Positions 1 through 7,520 are shown, counted from the stretch's first letter. The stretch: DNA of 9,798 nt from Candidatus Opitulatrix roisinitermitis (GCA_031288055.1 JAITSD010000044.1:1-9798); one strand, 5' to 3'. Translations and numbers: made by a program. Notes: generated from the letters alone by a model not told the origin.

Positions 1-320
1 TGGATAACTTGCAAGTTTTTTTGAGCTTGAATAGTATTGTTTGCCCCTGTACCGCCTTTAGCCACTGGCAAAACACCTGAATAGTTGGCATAATTGTTTC
101 CTAAAATATTTGTGGCTGCTCCGCTGGCTGAATTGCTGCCCGTGCCGCCTTTAGCTATTGGCAAAACAGTGGATGACGAAGCGGCATTAACTTGTGATAA
201 ATTGCCACTTATAAAAATAACTATACTGAATAAAAATAAACAAAATATAATTCCTAATTTTTTAAAGGGGAACTTATTCCAATTTTTTCTAATTTCCATG
301 TAGGTTTTTCTATTTTCCAT
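1..320 (-). CDS. Secreted GGTG-repeat protein, N-terminal part (3' end beyond window)
   Basis: The minus strand is open from an ATG at 320-318 to the window edge, giving 106 residues with no stop, so the gene is cut at its 3' end. A basic N-terminus (about residues 1-21) precedes a hydrophobic stretch (LGIIFCLFLFSIVIFISG, about 22-39) and a signal-peptidase-like site after Val-Asn-Ala (residue 46). The mature part starts Ser/Thr-rich and has two copies of LP(I/V)AKGGTG, at residues 53-61 and 84-92, exactly 31 residues apart. The second is followed by ANNTIQAQKNLQV, which resembles the GGTGATTAAQARTNLG-type repeat of phage tail fibres and bacterial adhesins (family knowledge from memory). I infer an exported, repeat-built surface or adhesin-like protein; the substrate is unknown. 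An in-frame ATG at 299-297 is possible, but 320 is preferred because an AATAAT box sits six bases before it. It diverges from rpiB. Confidence 0.8.
   Translation of the reverse strand, partial: MENRKTYMEIRKNWNKFPFKKLGIIFCLFLFSIVIFISGNLSQVNAASSSTVLPIAKGGTGSNSASGAATNILGNNYANYSGVLPVAKGGTGANNTIQAQKNLQVI
54..168 (-). repeat. Two diverged copies of a 93-bp-period coding repeat (GGTG motif)
   Basis: Positions 54-75 and 147-168 match at 20 of 22 bases, with an offset of 93 bp (31 codons). They encode the LPVAKGGTG and LPIAKGGTG motifs of the secreted protein on the minus strand. Further copies probably continue to the left of the window, since the protein is still open at base 1. Confidence 0.7.
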
Positions 321-326
321 ACTAAA

Positions 327-332
327 ATTATT
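327..332 (-). promoter_or_regulatory. Possible -10 box (AATAAT) six bases before the 320 ATG
   Basis: On the minus strand AATAAT (332 to 327) is followed by six bases and the ATG at 320-318. Spacing, a G at -14 and a T at -1 agree with the boxes before rpiB, lysS, dnaE and the LGFP gene, but the first T of the hexamer is replaced by A. No convincing -35 is seen. It is a weaker member of the group and the main argument for the upstream start. Confidence 0.35.
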
Positions 333-416
333 CCAAAAAAAAAAACGGTTAATTGCTTTTAAATTTTTACAATAAAAATGTTAGAAACAGTGTTAAAAAA
401 ATAGGTATGTCAAAAA

Positions 417-451
417 TTTATAATTAACTAAAAACCAGCTAAAATTAAATT
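417..451 (+). promoter_or_regulatory. Predicted leaderless promoter of rpiB
   Basis: TAAAAT at 440-445 lies six bases before the ATG at 452. A weak -35-like TTTATA lies at 417-422, 17 bases upstream of it. There is no purine-rich Shine-Dalgarno before the start. Transcription would begin at or next to the AUG. Confidence 0.5.
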
Positions 452-919
452 ATGAAAATACATATCGGATCAGATCACGCTGGTTATGAATTAAAAACTG
501 CTGTTATAAATTATTTGCAAAAATTAGCACATGATGTGATAGACCATGGAGCTTTGACGTATAATTCAGATGATGATTATCCAGTTTTTTGCATTGATAC
601 GGCTAAAGCGGTTATGGCTGATTTAAAGGCTGGAATTGATTGTTTAGGTATTGTAATAGGTGGATCAGGCAATGGCGAACAAATATCAGCTAATAAGGTT
701 TCAGGTGTGCGCTGTGCTTTAGTTTGGAATGAGGAGACTGCAAAATTAGCTAGGCAGCATAATAACGCTAATATAGTTTCTTTGGGGGCTAGAATGTATT
801 GCGAAAGTGAAGCCATAAAATTGGTCAAGACTTTTATAAATGAACCGTTTTCTAACGGGACTCGACATATTCGACGAATTAAATTAATTTCTGATTATGA
901 AATAAATAAAGGTATATAA
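452..919 (+). CDS. rpiB: Ribose-5-phosphate isomerase B (RpiB/LacAB family)
   Basis: This 155-residue protein has the full length and order of RpiB, which interconverts ribose 5-phosphate and ribulose 5-phosphate in the cytosolic pentose phosphate pathway. Visible landmarks are the N-terminal IGSDHAGYELK (Asp8, His9), DYP at 42-44, the loop GGSGNGEQISANKV at 70-83, HNNAN at 103-107 and the Arg-rich HIRRI near 139-143. The loop carries Glu76 instead of the cysteine that E. coli RpiB uses as catalytic base. Glu there is the mycobacterial arrangement (family knowledge), so Glu76 is the likely base. The start is fixed: no in-frame ATG lies just upstream, and the conserved first strand begins at residue 2. 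The gene ends 91 bases before lysS and appears to have its own promoter. A sugar isomerase of the LacA/LacB branch is less likely given the loop. Confidence 0.93.
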   Translation: MKIHIGSDHAGYELKTAVINYLQKLAHDVIDHGALTYNSDDDYPVFCIDTAKAVMADLKAGIDCLGIVIGGSGNGEQISANKVSGVRCALVWNEETAKLARQHNNANIVSLGARMYCESEAIKLVKTFINEPFSNGTRHIRRIKLISDYEINKGI

Positions 920-966
920 AATTGCTTAGTTTTATTTTATTTATTTGATGATTTATAGTGTTCAAA

Positions 967-996
967 ATTTAAAAATCTTTGGGTTTTTATTTAAAT
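967..996 (+). terminator. Weak A/T stem-loop between rpiB and lysS
   Basis: Bases 971-977 (AAAAATC) can pair with 982-988 (GGTTTTT) around a TTTG loop, and outer bases 967-970 can pair with 993-996 across a bulge. It resembles a small A-tract/U-tract terminator for rpiB, but it has only one G-C pair and overlaps the region where the lysS -35 should be. Treat it as tentative. Confidence 0.2.
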
Positions 997-1010
997 GATA
1001 AACTTAAATT
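997..1010 (+). promoter_or_regulatory. Predicted leaderless promoter (-10 box) of lysS
   Basis: TAAACT at 999-1004, with G at 997, lies exactly six bases before the ATG at 1011. No Shine-Dalgarno is present and no clear -35 is seen. The box plus spacer is almost identical to that of rpiB. Confidence 0.5.
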
Positions 1011-2621
1011 ATGGTAAAAGCGAATCAAACTTCACGAGAAAAAACTGTTAATAGTGATGTTGAAAAAACTTCACAAGTGGAATCTAAAACGGCTTCAAAT
1101 CAAACTTCCAATCAAGTTAGCGAAGCTGAACAAATTCGTATTCGTAAGCAAAAAAGACAAAAATTAATTGATTTAGGGTTACAAGCTTATCCACTAGATT
1201 TAAAAGCTACAGATTCGATAGATAGTATTCGTCAAAAATATTATTATTTAAAAACTGATGAACAAACAAATGAAGTAGTTAGTATGATTGGCAGAGTTAT
1301 GTTTTTAAGGGGAGCTGGAAAATTATCTTTTGTGGCTTTGCAAGACGGCAGAGGTAATAGGCTTCAAGCCATGTTTTCGTTGGCAGAAATTGGTGAACAA
1401 ACTATGAAATATTTTCGTGAATTAGTTGATATAGGTGATCATTTATGGGTTAAGGGCGAAGTTATTTCATCAAAAACTGGCGAATTATCAGTTTTAGTTA
1501 GTTCATGGAAAATGGCCTCTAAAGCTTTAAGACCTTTACCTGTTTTACATAAAAATCTATCTGATGATTTAAAAGCCAGACAGAGATATTTAGATTTTTT
1601 GATTAATTCAAAGGCTAGAGATGTGGTTATACATCGTTCGGAAATAATTGCAGCTTTGCGTCAAAGCCTTATTCAAGATGATTTTATGGAAATTGAAACC
1701 CCTATGTTACAAACTTTGCATGGCGGTGCAGCGGCTAGACCGTTTATTACTAAAATGAATGCTTTTGATATTGATTTATATTTAAGAATTGCCCCAGAGC
1801 TTTTTTTGAAAAGAGCCGTGGTGGGCGGGTTTGACAGAGTTTTTGAAATTAATCGCAATTTTAGAAATGAGGGTATGGATTCCTCCCATTTGCCTGAGTT
1901 TTCTATGTTGGAATTGTATCAATCTTATAGTGATTATAAAGATATAGCTAAATTAACCCAAAAATTAATTCAAACAGTTTGTCAAAGTGTTTTTGCTTCT
2001 CAAAGTATTATTTTACCAAACGGTGAGATGTACGATTTTTCAGGTAATTGGGATGAGATTTCTCTTTATGAATCTTTATCTAAAGCACTCGGTGAATCAA
2101 TTACTCCTGCTACACCTAAAGATAGATTAATTACCATTGCTAAAACTAAATTAGAGCCTAGTGCCAAGAAACAGCTAAATGATACTAAGGAGATAAAGAA
2201 ACTAATTTCAGGCAAGTTGGTAGAATTGTTATGGGAACAATTAGTTTGTCCATCTTTGGTTCGTCCAACTTTTGTTTACGATTTTCCAGCTGACAATTCC
2301 CCTTTGGTGTCGTCTCATCGCACGAAATCAGGTTTAGTGGAAAAGTGGGATTTATATATAAGGGGTTTTGAATTGGCAACAGGTTATTCGGAATTGGTTG
2401 ATCCAGTCATTCAAAAGCAACGTTTTGAAGCACAAGTTAAATTAGCTAAACAGGGCGATGATGAGGCTATGAAAATGGATAATGATTTTATAGAAGCTTT
2501 GGAATATGGTATGCCGCCGACTGCTGGTATGGGTATGGGAATTGATAGATTGGTTATGGCTTTTACTGGCTTAGGTCTGCGAGATACTATAGCTTTTCCC
2601 TTGGTTAAACCAGTTAATTAA
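1011..2621 (+). CDS. lysS: Lysyl-tRNA synthetase, class II
   Basis: This enzyme charges tRNA-Lys with lysine using ATP. The 536 residues contain a Ser/Thr/Asn/Gln-rich hydrophilic tail (about 1-40), a basic helix (RIRKQKRQKL, 43-52), the OB-fold anticodon domain (about 90-170, with IGRVMFLRGAGKLSFVALQD), and a class II catalytic core. Core landmarks are motif 1 around 219-232 (ETPMLQ), motif 2 at 277-301 (FEINRNFRNEG, then PEFSMLELY), the lysine-pocket stretch FELATGYSEL at 453-462, and motif 3 (GMGMGIDRLVM) at 506-516. No key block is missing. The length is slightly above the usual roughly 500 because of the N-terminal tail. The next Met (residue 92) is inside the OB-fold, so the ATG at 1011 must be the start or close to it. 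It ends 28 bases before dnaE. Function is secure; the role of the tail is unknown. Confidence 0.96.
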   Translation: MVKANQTSREKTVNSDVEKTSQVESKTASNQTSNQVSEAEQIRIRKQKRQKLIDLGLQAYPLDLKATDSIDSIRQKYYYLKTDEQTNEVVSMIGRVMFLRGAGKLSFVALQDGRGNRLQAMFSLAEIGEQTMKYFRELVDIGDHLWVKGEVISSKTGELSVLVSSWKMASKALRPLPVLHKNLSDDLKARQRYLDFLINSKARDVVIHRSEIIAALRQSLIQDDFMEIETPMLQTLHGGAAARPFITKMNAFDIDLYLRIAPELFLKRAVVGGFDRVFEINRNFRNEGMDSSHLPEFSMLELYQSYSDYKDIAKLTQKLIQTVCQSVFASQSIILPNGEMYDFSGNWDEISLYESLSKALGESITPATPKDRLITIAKTKLEPSAKKQLNDTKEIKKLISGKLVELLWEQLVCPSLVRPTFVYDFPADNSPLVSSHRTKSGLVEKWDLYIRGFELATGYSELVDPVIQKQRFEAQVKLAKQGDDEAMKMDNDFIEALEYGMPPTAGMGMGIDRLVMAFTGLGLRDTIAFPLVKPVN

Positions 2622-2635
2622 TATATAGTCAGTAA

Positions 2636-2649
2636 GGTAAACTAAAACT
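2636..2649 (+). promoter_or_regulatory. Predicted leaderless -10 box before dnaE
   Basis: TAAACT at 2638-2643, with G at 2636, lies six bases before the ATG at 2650, the same geometry as at rpiB and lysS. It sits in the 28-base gap after lysS, so dnaE may have its own start site as well as read-through from lysS. An AAGG at 2634-2637 is 12 bases from the ATG, too far for a good ribosome binding site. Confidence 0.4.
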
Positions 2650-5600
2650 ATGCCAGATTTCGTTCATTTACATTGTCATACTGATTATTCAATGTTGGAC
2701 GGAGCGGCTAAAATAACCGATTTAGTTAATCAAGTGTCCGTATTAAATCAAACTGCCGTGGCAATTACTGACCATGGCAATATGCACGGGGCTTATAAAT
2801 TATATGAGGCTTGTAAAGACAAAAATGTTAAACCTATTTTTGGTATTGAAGCATATGTGACACCTGGTACATCACGGTTTGATAAAACCAGAGTTCATTG
2901 GTCTAGTGTTGGATTAGATGGTAAATATAGCCCCGATGATGTGTCAGCTAACGGTATTTATACTCATATGACGCTATTAGCTGCCACTAATGGCGGTTTA
3001 GCAAATTTAATTAAAGCCTCATCTAAAGCCTCATTAGAGGGGCAATGGGGTAAATATGCTCGTATGGATAGACAGATTCTATCGCAATTTTCTCAGGGTG
3101 TTATTGCTACTACAGGTTGTCCATCTAGTGAAGTGCAAACTCGTATAAAATTAGGACAAATGGATAAAGCTATTCAAGCTGCTGGCGAGTTTCAGGAGAT
3201 TTTTGGTAAAGATAATTATTATGTGGAATTAATGAATCATGGTATTGAAATAGAAGCTCGCACTAGAGAGGCTTTAATTGAGATTTCTCATAAAATTAAG
3301 GCTCCGCTTTTGGCCACAAATGATTTACATTATGTTAAAAAAGCTGATGCTAAAGCTCAGGATGCTATGTTAGCTATCAATTCTGGCGATACTTTAATGA
3401 ATCCTAAAAGATTTAGATTTGATGGTGATGGCTATTATGTTAAATCAGCTGAGGAAATGTATGAGCTGTTTAAAGATATTCCAGAGGCCTGTTCTAATAC
3501 TTTAGAAGTTGCTCAAAGGTGTCAAGCTAGTTTTACCGACGATAAAGGATTAATGCCAGTTTTTCCTACATCTGAGGGTATTAGCGATGTGGAATATTTA
3601 AAAATTCAGGTTTTTGACGGTTTGAAAAAACGCTTCCCGCAGGGTATTCCTATGCCAGTGATTAAACAAACTAAATATGAATTGGACATAATTATTAGTA
3701 TGGGCTATTCGTCATATTTTTTAATAGTGGCTGATTTTATAAATTGGGCTAAATCTCAATCTATAATTATAGGGCCGGGCAGAGGTTCAGCAGCTGGTTC
3801 TATGTTGTCTTATGCTTTAGGTATAACTGAATTAGACCCTATGAAACATGGACTTATTTTTGAAAGATTTTTAAATCCAGAGCGGGCTAGTAAACCAGAT
3901 ATAGATGTTGATATAGAGGAGCGTCGGCGACAAGAAGTTATTGATTATGTGTCAGATAAATATGGTGAAGATACTGTTTCCCAAATTGTGACATTTAATA
4001 TTATAAAAGCCCGTAATGCTTTGCGTGATTCGGCAAGGATTTTAGGTTGGCCTTATTCTGTGGGTGATGAATTAGCTAAAGCGGTGCCGTCAGATATTCA
4101 AGGTAAAGGTATAAAATTAGGTGATATTTTTAACACTGAATATGCCAGATATAATGAAACAGATTTTTTTCGCAAAGTGGTATCTAATGATAAAAAAGTT
4201 TTAGAGGGTAAAGCCTCAGTTTTGCCAAGACAATTTTTTGACAAAGACGGTCGAGAAATTATGCGAGATGAATTTGTTGATTATGGAGGTGTTTATAATT
4301 ATGCTGTGAAAATAGAGGGTTTAATTAGAAATTGGGGGGTTCACGCTTCAGGTGTTATAATGTCGTCTAAACCAATTCAGGAAACTATTCCAATTATGCG
4401 TCGTGAAAAAGACGGGGCAGTTATAACGCAATTTGAGTTCCATGATTGTGAAAACTTAGGCTTAGTTAAAATGGATTTTTTAGGTTTAAAAAACTTAAAT
4501 GTTTTAGGCGATGCTTTAAATAATATTAAAAAATCAACTGGTAAAACTATAATTTTGGAAAGTTTGCCATTGGATGATAAAGCCACTTATAAAATGGTGG
4601 CAACTGGCAACACGCTAGGGGTTTTTCAACTTGATTCACCTAATATGAGATCTTTACTTAGGCGAATTAATACTGATAAATTCAACGATATTGTGGCCTG
4701 TATAGCTCTTTATAGACCTGGTCCTATGGGTATGAATTCACATATTAATTATGCTGATATAAAAAATAATCGCAAACAAAGAGTTTCCATTCATTCAGAA
4801 TTAGATGTTCCTTTGAAGGAGATATTAGATGAGACTTATGGTTTAATCGTTTATCAAGAGCAGGTTCAAAGAGCTGCCCAAAAATTAGCTGGTTATACTT
4901 TGGGGGCAGCTGATGAACTTAGACGAGCTATGGGTAAAAAACAAAAGCATGTTTTAGATGAACAGTTTGTACCTTTTTCTAAGGGTATGAAAAAAAACGG
5001 TTATTCAGATGAAGCTGTTAAAAAACTTTGGGATACTCTTTTGCCTTTTGCTGATTATGCTTTTAATAAAGCTCACGCTGCAGCTTATGGTTTAATAGCT
5101 TATTGGACAGCTTATTTAAAAACTCATTACCCTAATGACTTTATGGCAGCTTTGTTATCTAACGAGGAAAATACCGATAAATTAGCCACCTATATTAATG
5201 AATGTAATCGGATGAAAATACCTGTGCTTTTACCAGATGTTAATCAATCAGAATATGATTTTACGGCTATTGATAAGACTATTCGTTTTGGCTTTGGCTC
5301 AGTTAAAGGCGTGGGCTACGATGCTATTAGACGAATTATTGAATGCCGCGAAGCTAAAGGCGAATTTACTTCTTTTATGGATTTTATAAATAAAGTACCA
5401 GCTCCGGTTATTAATAAACGCGTTTTAGAATCTTTAATAAAATCTGGTTCTTTTGATTCTGTGGAGCCGTCTCGCAGAGCTTTGTTTTTAGTTTTTGAGG
5501 AAGCTGCTAGAGAGGTTATAGACACAAAACATAAAGAGGCTGAGGGTCAGCTTGATTTATTTTCCGGCAGTTTTGATGATAATTCGACAATGGCTTATCA

Positions 5601-6087
5601 AATAAGCGTGCCTAAGACTGAAGAGTGGGATAGAAATACTAAATTAGAATTTGAAAAAGAGATGTTAGGTTTTTATATTTCTGAACATCCTCTAGAGCAA
5701 TATCGTGACAAGTTACAAGATATTGCTAATGTTACAGTGGTTAAGATTTTAGAGCATTTTCAGGATGCGGCTGATGAATCAATGACTGAGGATGAAAAAC
5801 AAATTGACCAAACCACTCAAAAATTAGATCAAGAGCAGGTGATTTTAGCTGGTCGACTGCAAACAGTTGATGTAAAAGTTTCTAAGAGAAATAACACTTA
5901 TGCTAATTTAGTTTTAGAAGATTTATCTGGAGCTATAAGTATGAGTTTATTTGGACATCGTTATAGCGAAAACGCTTATTCTTTAAAAGAAGGGGCAGTG
6001 GTTAAGGTTGTTGGTAGGTTGAATATAGATTATAGAACTAGATCCGTTTCAGTCAATGTTCAAACTATTACACCAATTAGTTTTTAA
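2650..6087 (+). CDS. dnaE: DNA polymerase III alpha subunit, DnaE1 type with intact PHP domain
   Basis: This 1145-residue replicative polymerase catalyses DNA synthesis in the replisome. The PHP domain (about 3-290) keeps all nine expected metal ligands by alignment from memory to mycobacterial DnaE1: His8, His10, Asp17, His42, Glu67, His106, Cys157, Asp225 and His227. That suggests an active proofreading 3'-5' exonuclease. The palm has GPGRGSAAGS (375-384) and PDIDVDIE (416-423), with catalytic Asp419 and Asp421, and the third Asp609 in KMDFLGL. FNKAHAAAYGLIAYWTAYLK (805-824) marks the fingers and beta-binding region. QLDLF (967-971) is a textbook beta-clamp binding motif. A C-terminal OB domain (about 1064-1140) completes the protein. 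About 30 residues around 518-547, before EGLIRNWGVHASGV, look like an insertion. The stop is 12 bases before the next gene, which is probably co-transcribed. Confidence 0.97.
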   Translation: MPDFVHLHCHTDYSMLDGAAKITDLVNQVSVLNQTAVAITDHGNMHGAYKLYEACKDKNVKPIFGIEAYVTPGTSRFDKTRVHWSSVGLDGKYSPDDVSANGIYTHMTLLAATNGGLANLIKASSKASLEGQWGKYARMDRQILSQFSQGVIATTGCPSSEVQTRIKLGQMDKAIQAAGEFQEIFGKDNYYVELMNHGIEIEARTREALIEISHKIKAPLLATNDLHYVKKADAKAQDAMLAINSGDTLMNPKRFRFDGDGYYVKSAEEMYELFKDIPEACSNTLEVAQRCQASFTDDKGLMPVFPTSEGISDVEYLKIQVFDGLKKRFPQGIPMPVIKQTKYELDIIISMGYSSYFLIVADFINWAKSQSIIIGPGRGSAAGSMLSYALGITELDPMKHGLIFERFLNPERASKPDIDVDIEERRRQEVIDYVSDKYGEDTVSQIVTFNIIKARNALRDSARILGWPYSVGDELAKAVPSDIQGKGIKLGDIFNTEYARYNETDFFRKVVSNDKKVLEGKASVLPRQFFDKDGREIMRDEFVDYGGVYNYAVKIEGLIRNWGVHASGVIMSSKPIQETIPIMRREKDGAVITQFEFHDCENLGLVKMDFLGLKNLNVLGDALNNIKKSTGKTIILESLPLDDKATYKMVATGNTLGVFQLDSPNMRSLLRRINTDKFNDIVACIALYRPGPMGMNSHINYADIKNNRKQRVSIHSELDVPLKEILDETYGLIVYQEQVQRAAQKLAGYTLGAADELRRAMGKKQKHVLDEQFVPFSKGMKKNGYSDEAVKKLWDTLLPFADYAFNKAHAAAYGLIAYWTAYLKTHYPNDFMAALLSNEENTDKLATYINECNRMKIPVLLPDVNQSEYDFTAIDKTIRFGFGSVKGVGYDAIRRIIECREAKGEFTSFMDFINKVPAPVINKRVLESLIKSGSFDSVEPSRRALFLVFEEAAREVIDTKHKEAEGQLDLFSGSFDDNSTMAYQISVPKTEEWDRNTKLEFEKEMLGFYISEHPLEQYRDKLQDIANVTVVKILEHFQDAADESMTEDEKQIDQTTQKLDQEQVILAGRLQTVDVKVSKRNNTYANLVLEDLSGAISMSLFGHRYSENAYSLKEGAVVKVVGRLNIDYRTRSVSVNVQTITPISF

Positions 6088-6099
6088 AAAGGAGTTAAT
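6088..6099 (+). promoter_or_regulatory. Strong Shine-Dalgarno (AAAGGAG) for the aspartase gene
   Basis: AAAGGAG at 6088-6094 begins right after the dnaE stop (6085-6087) and lies five bases before the ATG at 6100. It is the only well-placed ribosome binding site of the plus-strand genes and fits translation from an internal position of a dnaE transcript. No TAAA(A/C)T box is present at the position where the other starts have one. Confidence 0.8.
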
Positions 6100-7428
6100 A
6101 TGCCATACAGAATGGAATCCGATTTTTTGGGTAGTGTAAAAATACCTAGTCAAGTTTATTGGGGAATTAATACTCAAAGGGCTATTGAGAACTTTAAAAT
6201 AAGTGGTCATATCTTGGGTGAAGAACACCCTAAATTAATTGAAGCTTATGCTTTAGTGAAAAAAGCTTCAGCTAAGGCTAATGGCGAATTAGGTGAAATA
6301 CCTAGTGTTAAAGTTGATGCTATTATACAAGCTTGTGATGAAATAATTGAGGGTAAATTATTAGATCAGTTTAAAATAGATGTTGTTCAAGGTGGGGCTG
6401 GTACTTCCACAAATATGGCGTTAAATGAGATTATAGCTAATAGGGCTTTAGAAATTTTAGGATATAAAAAAGGTCAGTATGATATTATAAATCCTAACGA
6501 TGATATAAATAAAAGCCAATCAACTAATGACACTTATCCAGCTGCTTTAAAACTTTGTATATATTTTGTGGTTTCGGATTTAAAAAAGACTATACAAAAA
6601 TTAATAGATGCTTTTGAAAAATTGGCTAAAGATAATAAATCTCATCATTTAATGGGTGTTACGCAGTTACGCAATGCTGTGAAAATGAGTTATTATGATT
6701 TGTTTCATGGTTATGCTTATTCATTATCGGATGCTATGGTAAATATTGATAATTCTTTAACTGTTATGTCGGAAATAGCTTTAGGCGGTACAGCTATTGG
6801 CACAGGTATAGGGGCAAATGAAAAATTTGGACCGTTGGCTGTGAAATATTTAAATGAGTTCACTGGTATAAAGTTTATTTTTTCTAAAGAAGCTGTATCT
6901 ATTATAAGTGATCCTGGCAATTTTGCCACAGTTTCATCGGCTTTAAAACAATTTGCTCTTAGAATTGATAAAATATCTAATGATATAAGGTTATTATCTT
7001 CGGATAATTTTGATAATTTTACTATACCGCCCAAACAGTTAGGCTCATCAATTATGCCAGCTAAAATAAATCCAGTGATTCCTGAAGCTATGAACGCTGT
7101 GGCTATGATTGTGATAGGTAATGATGGTATTATAGACAATGCTTTAAAATCCGGTCAATTACAATTAAACCACTTTACACCTTTAATCGCTCATAAATTG
7201 TTAGAATCGATTTTTGAACTAAAAAATGTATTAATTATTTTTACTAAGGATTGTGTAAAAGATATAAAAGTTAATTTTCATCCACATTATAGACCAAATA
7301 ATGATGCGGATTTTTTAACCCATTTAATGCTTAAAGTCGGTTATAAAGCTGCCACGCAAATTAAAGTTGAAGCTCAAGCTAGGGCTGTTAGTCTAAAAAT
7401 AATTGCTAAGGAAAAAGGTTTAATATAG
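6100..7428 (+). CDS. aspA: Aspartate ammonia-lyase (aspartase), fumarase/aspartase superfamily
   Basis: The predicted reaction is reversible deamination of L-aspartate to fumarate and ammonia in the cytosol. The 442 residues carry GINTQRAIENFKIS (22-35), QGGAGTSTN (97-105, Thr102), NPNDDINKSQSTND (131-144, with Ser141-Thr142-Asn143), VTQLRNA (187-193) and the signature GSSIMPAKINPVIPE (315-329), which supplies the likely base Ser316 plus Lys322 and Asn324. Several points favour aspartase over class II fumarase: AIENF near the N-terminus, Gln189 where fumarase has histidine (as I recall for E. coli aspartase), PAK-NPV-PE rather than PGK-NPTQCE, and SGQLQLN at 351-357. The protein ends about 35 residues earlier than E. 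coli aspartase, and the C-terminal domain after about 375 is divergent. It is coupled to dnaE by a 12-base gap and a strong Shine-Dalgarno. A related lyase with another substrate cannot be excluded. Confidence 0.85.
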   Translation: MPYRMESDFLGSVKIPSQVYWGINTQRAIENFKISGHILGEEHPKLIEAYALVKKASAKANGELGEIPSVKVDAIIQACDEIIEGKLLDQFKIDVVQGGAGTSTNMALNEIIANRALEILGYKKGQYDIINPNDDINKSQSTNDTYPAALKLCIYFVVSDLKKTIQKLIDAFEKLAKDNKSHHLMGVTQLRNAVKMSYYDLFHGYAYSLSDAMVNIDNSLTVMSEIALGGTAIGTGIGANEKFGPLAVKYLNEFTGIKFIFSKEAVSIISDPGNFATVSSALKQFALRIDKISNDIRLLSSDNFDNFTIPPKQLGSSIMPAKINPVIPEAMNAVAMIVIGNDGIIDNALKSGQLQLNHFTPLIAHKLLESIFELKNVLIIFTKDCVKDIKVNFHPHYRPNNDADFLTHLMLKVGYKAATQIKVEAQARAVSLKIIAKEKGLI

Positions 7429-7485
7429 GTTTAGTCTAATAGCTTAAATATTTATAACATTTTACATTTCTCCCACATCGTTTTC

Positions 7486-7520
7486 TTGAATACCAAATTT
7501 ATAATTGATAAAATTAATGT
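7486..7520 (+). promoter_or_regulatory. Predicted leaderless promoter of the LGFP protein gene
   Basis: TTGAAT at 7486-7491 and TAAAAT at 7509-7514 are separated by 17 bases, and the ATG at 7521 follows after six more. This is the best -35/-10 pair of the set and places the transcription start at the A of the start codon. No Shine-Dalgarno is present. A second TATAAT at 7500-7505 has no matching -35. Confidence 0.55.

Noticed and set aside
94..303. Plus-strand ORF of 69 codons at the left edge
   Set aside because: It is antisense to the signal peptide and repeats of the minus-strand secreted protein, has no family resemblance and no ribosome binding site; the minus-strand reading explains the region better.
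324..346. Similarity of 324-346 to 9097-9118 (ATTATTCC followed by an A-tract)
   Set aside because: It is short, dominated by A-tracts in AT-rich intergenic DNA, and the two sites lie on different sides of their genes, so chance is likely.
577..828. Minus-strand ORF of 83 codons inside rpiB, and similar ones inside lysS and dnaE
   Set aside because: They are antisense shadows of conserved enzymes with no start signal and no family match.
6717..7139. Minus-strand ORF of 140 codons inside the aspartase gene
   Set aside because: It is a mirror of a strongly conserved coding region (GSSIMPAKINP signature on the other strand) and shows no recognisable protein.
6100..7428. Class II fumarase as the identity of the lyase
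   Set aside because: The PAKINPVIPE, Gln189, AIENF and NPNDDIN features fit aspartase better than the fumarase forms of these motifs.
7445..7454. Palindrome TAAATATTTA after the aspartase gene as a terminator
   Set aside because: It is too short, has no G-C pairs and no downstream T-tract; such palindromes are common by chance at this base composition.
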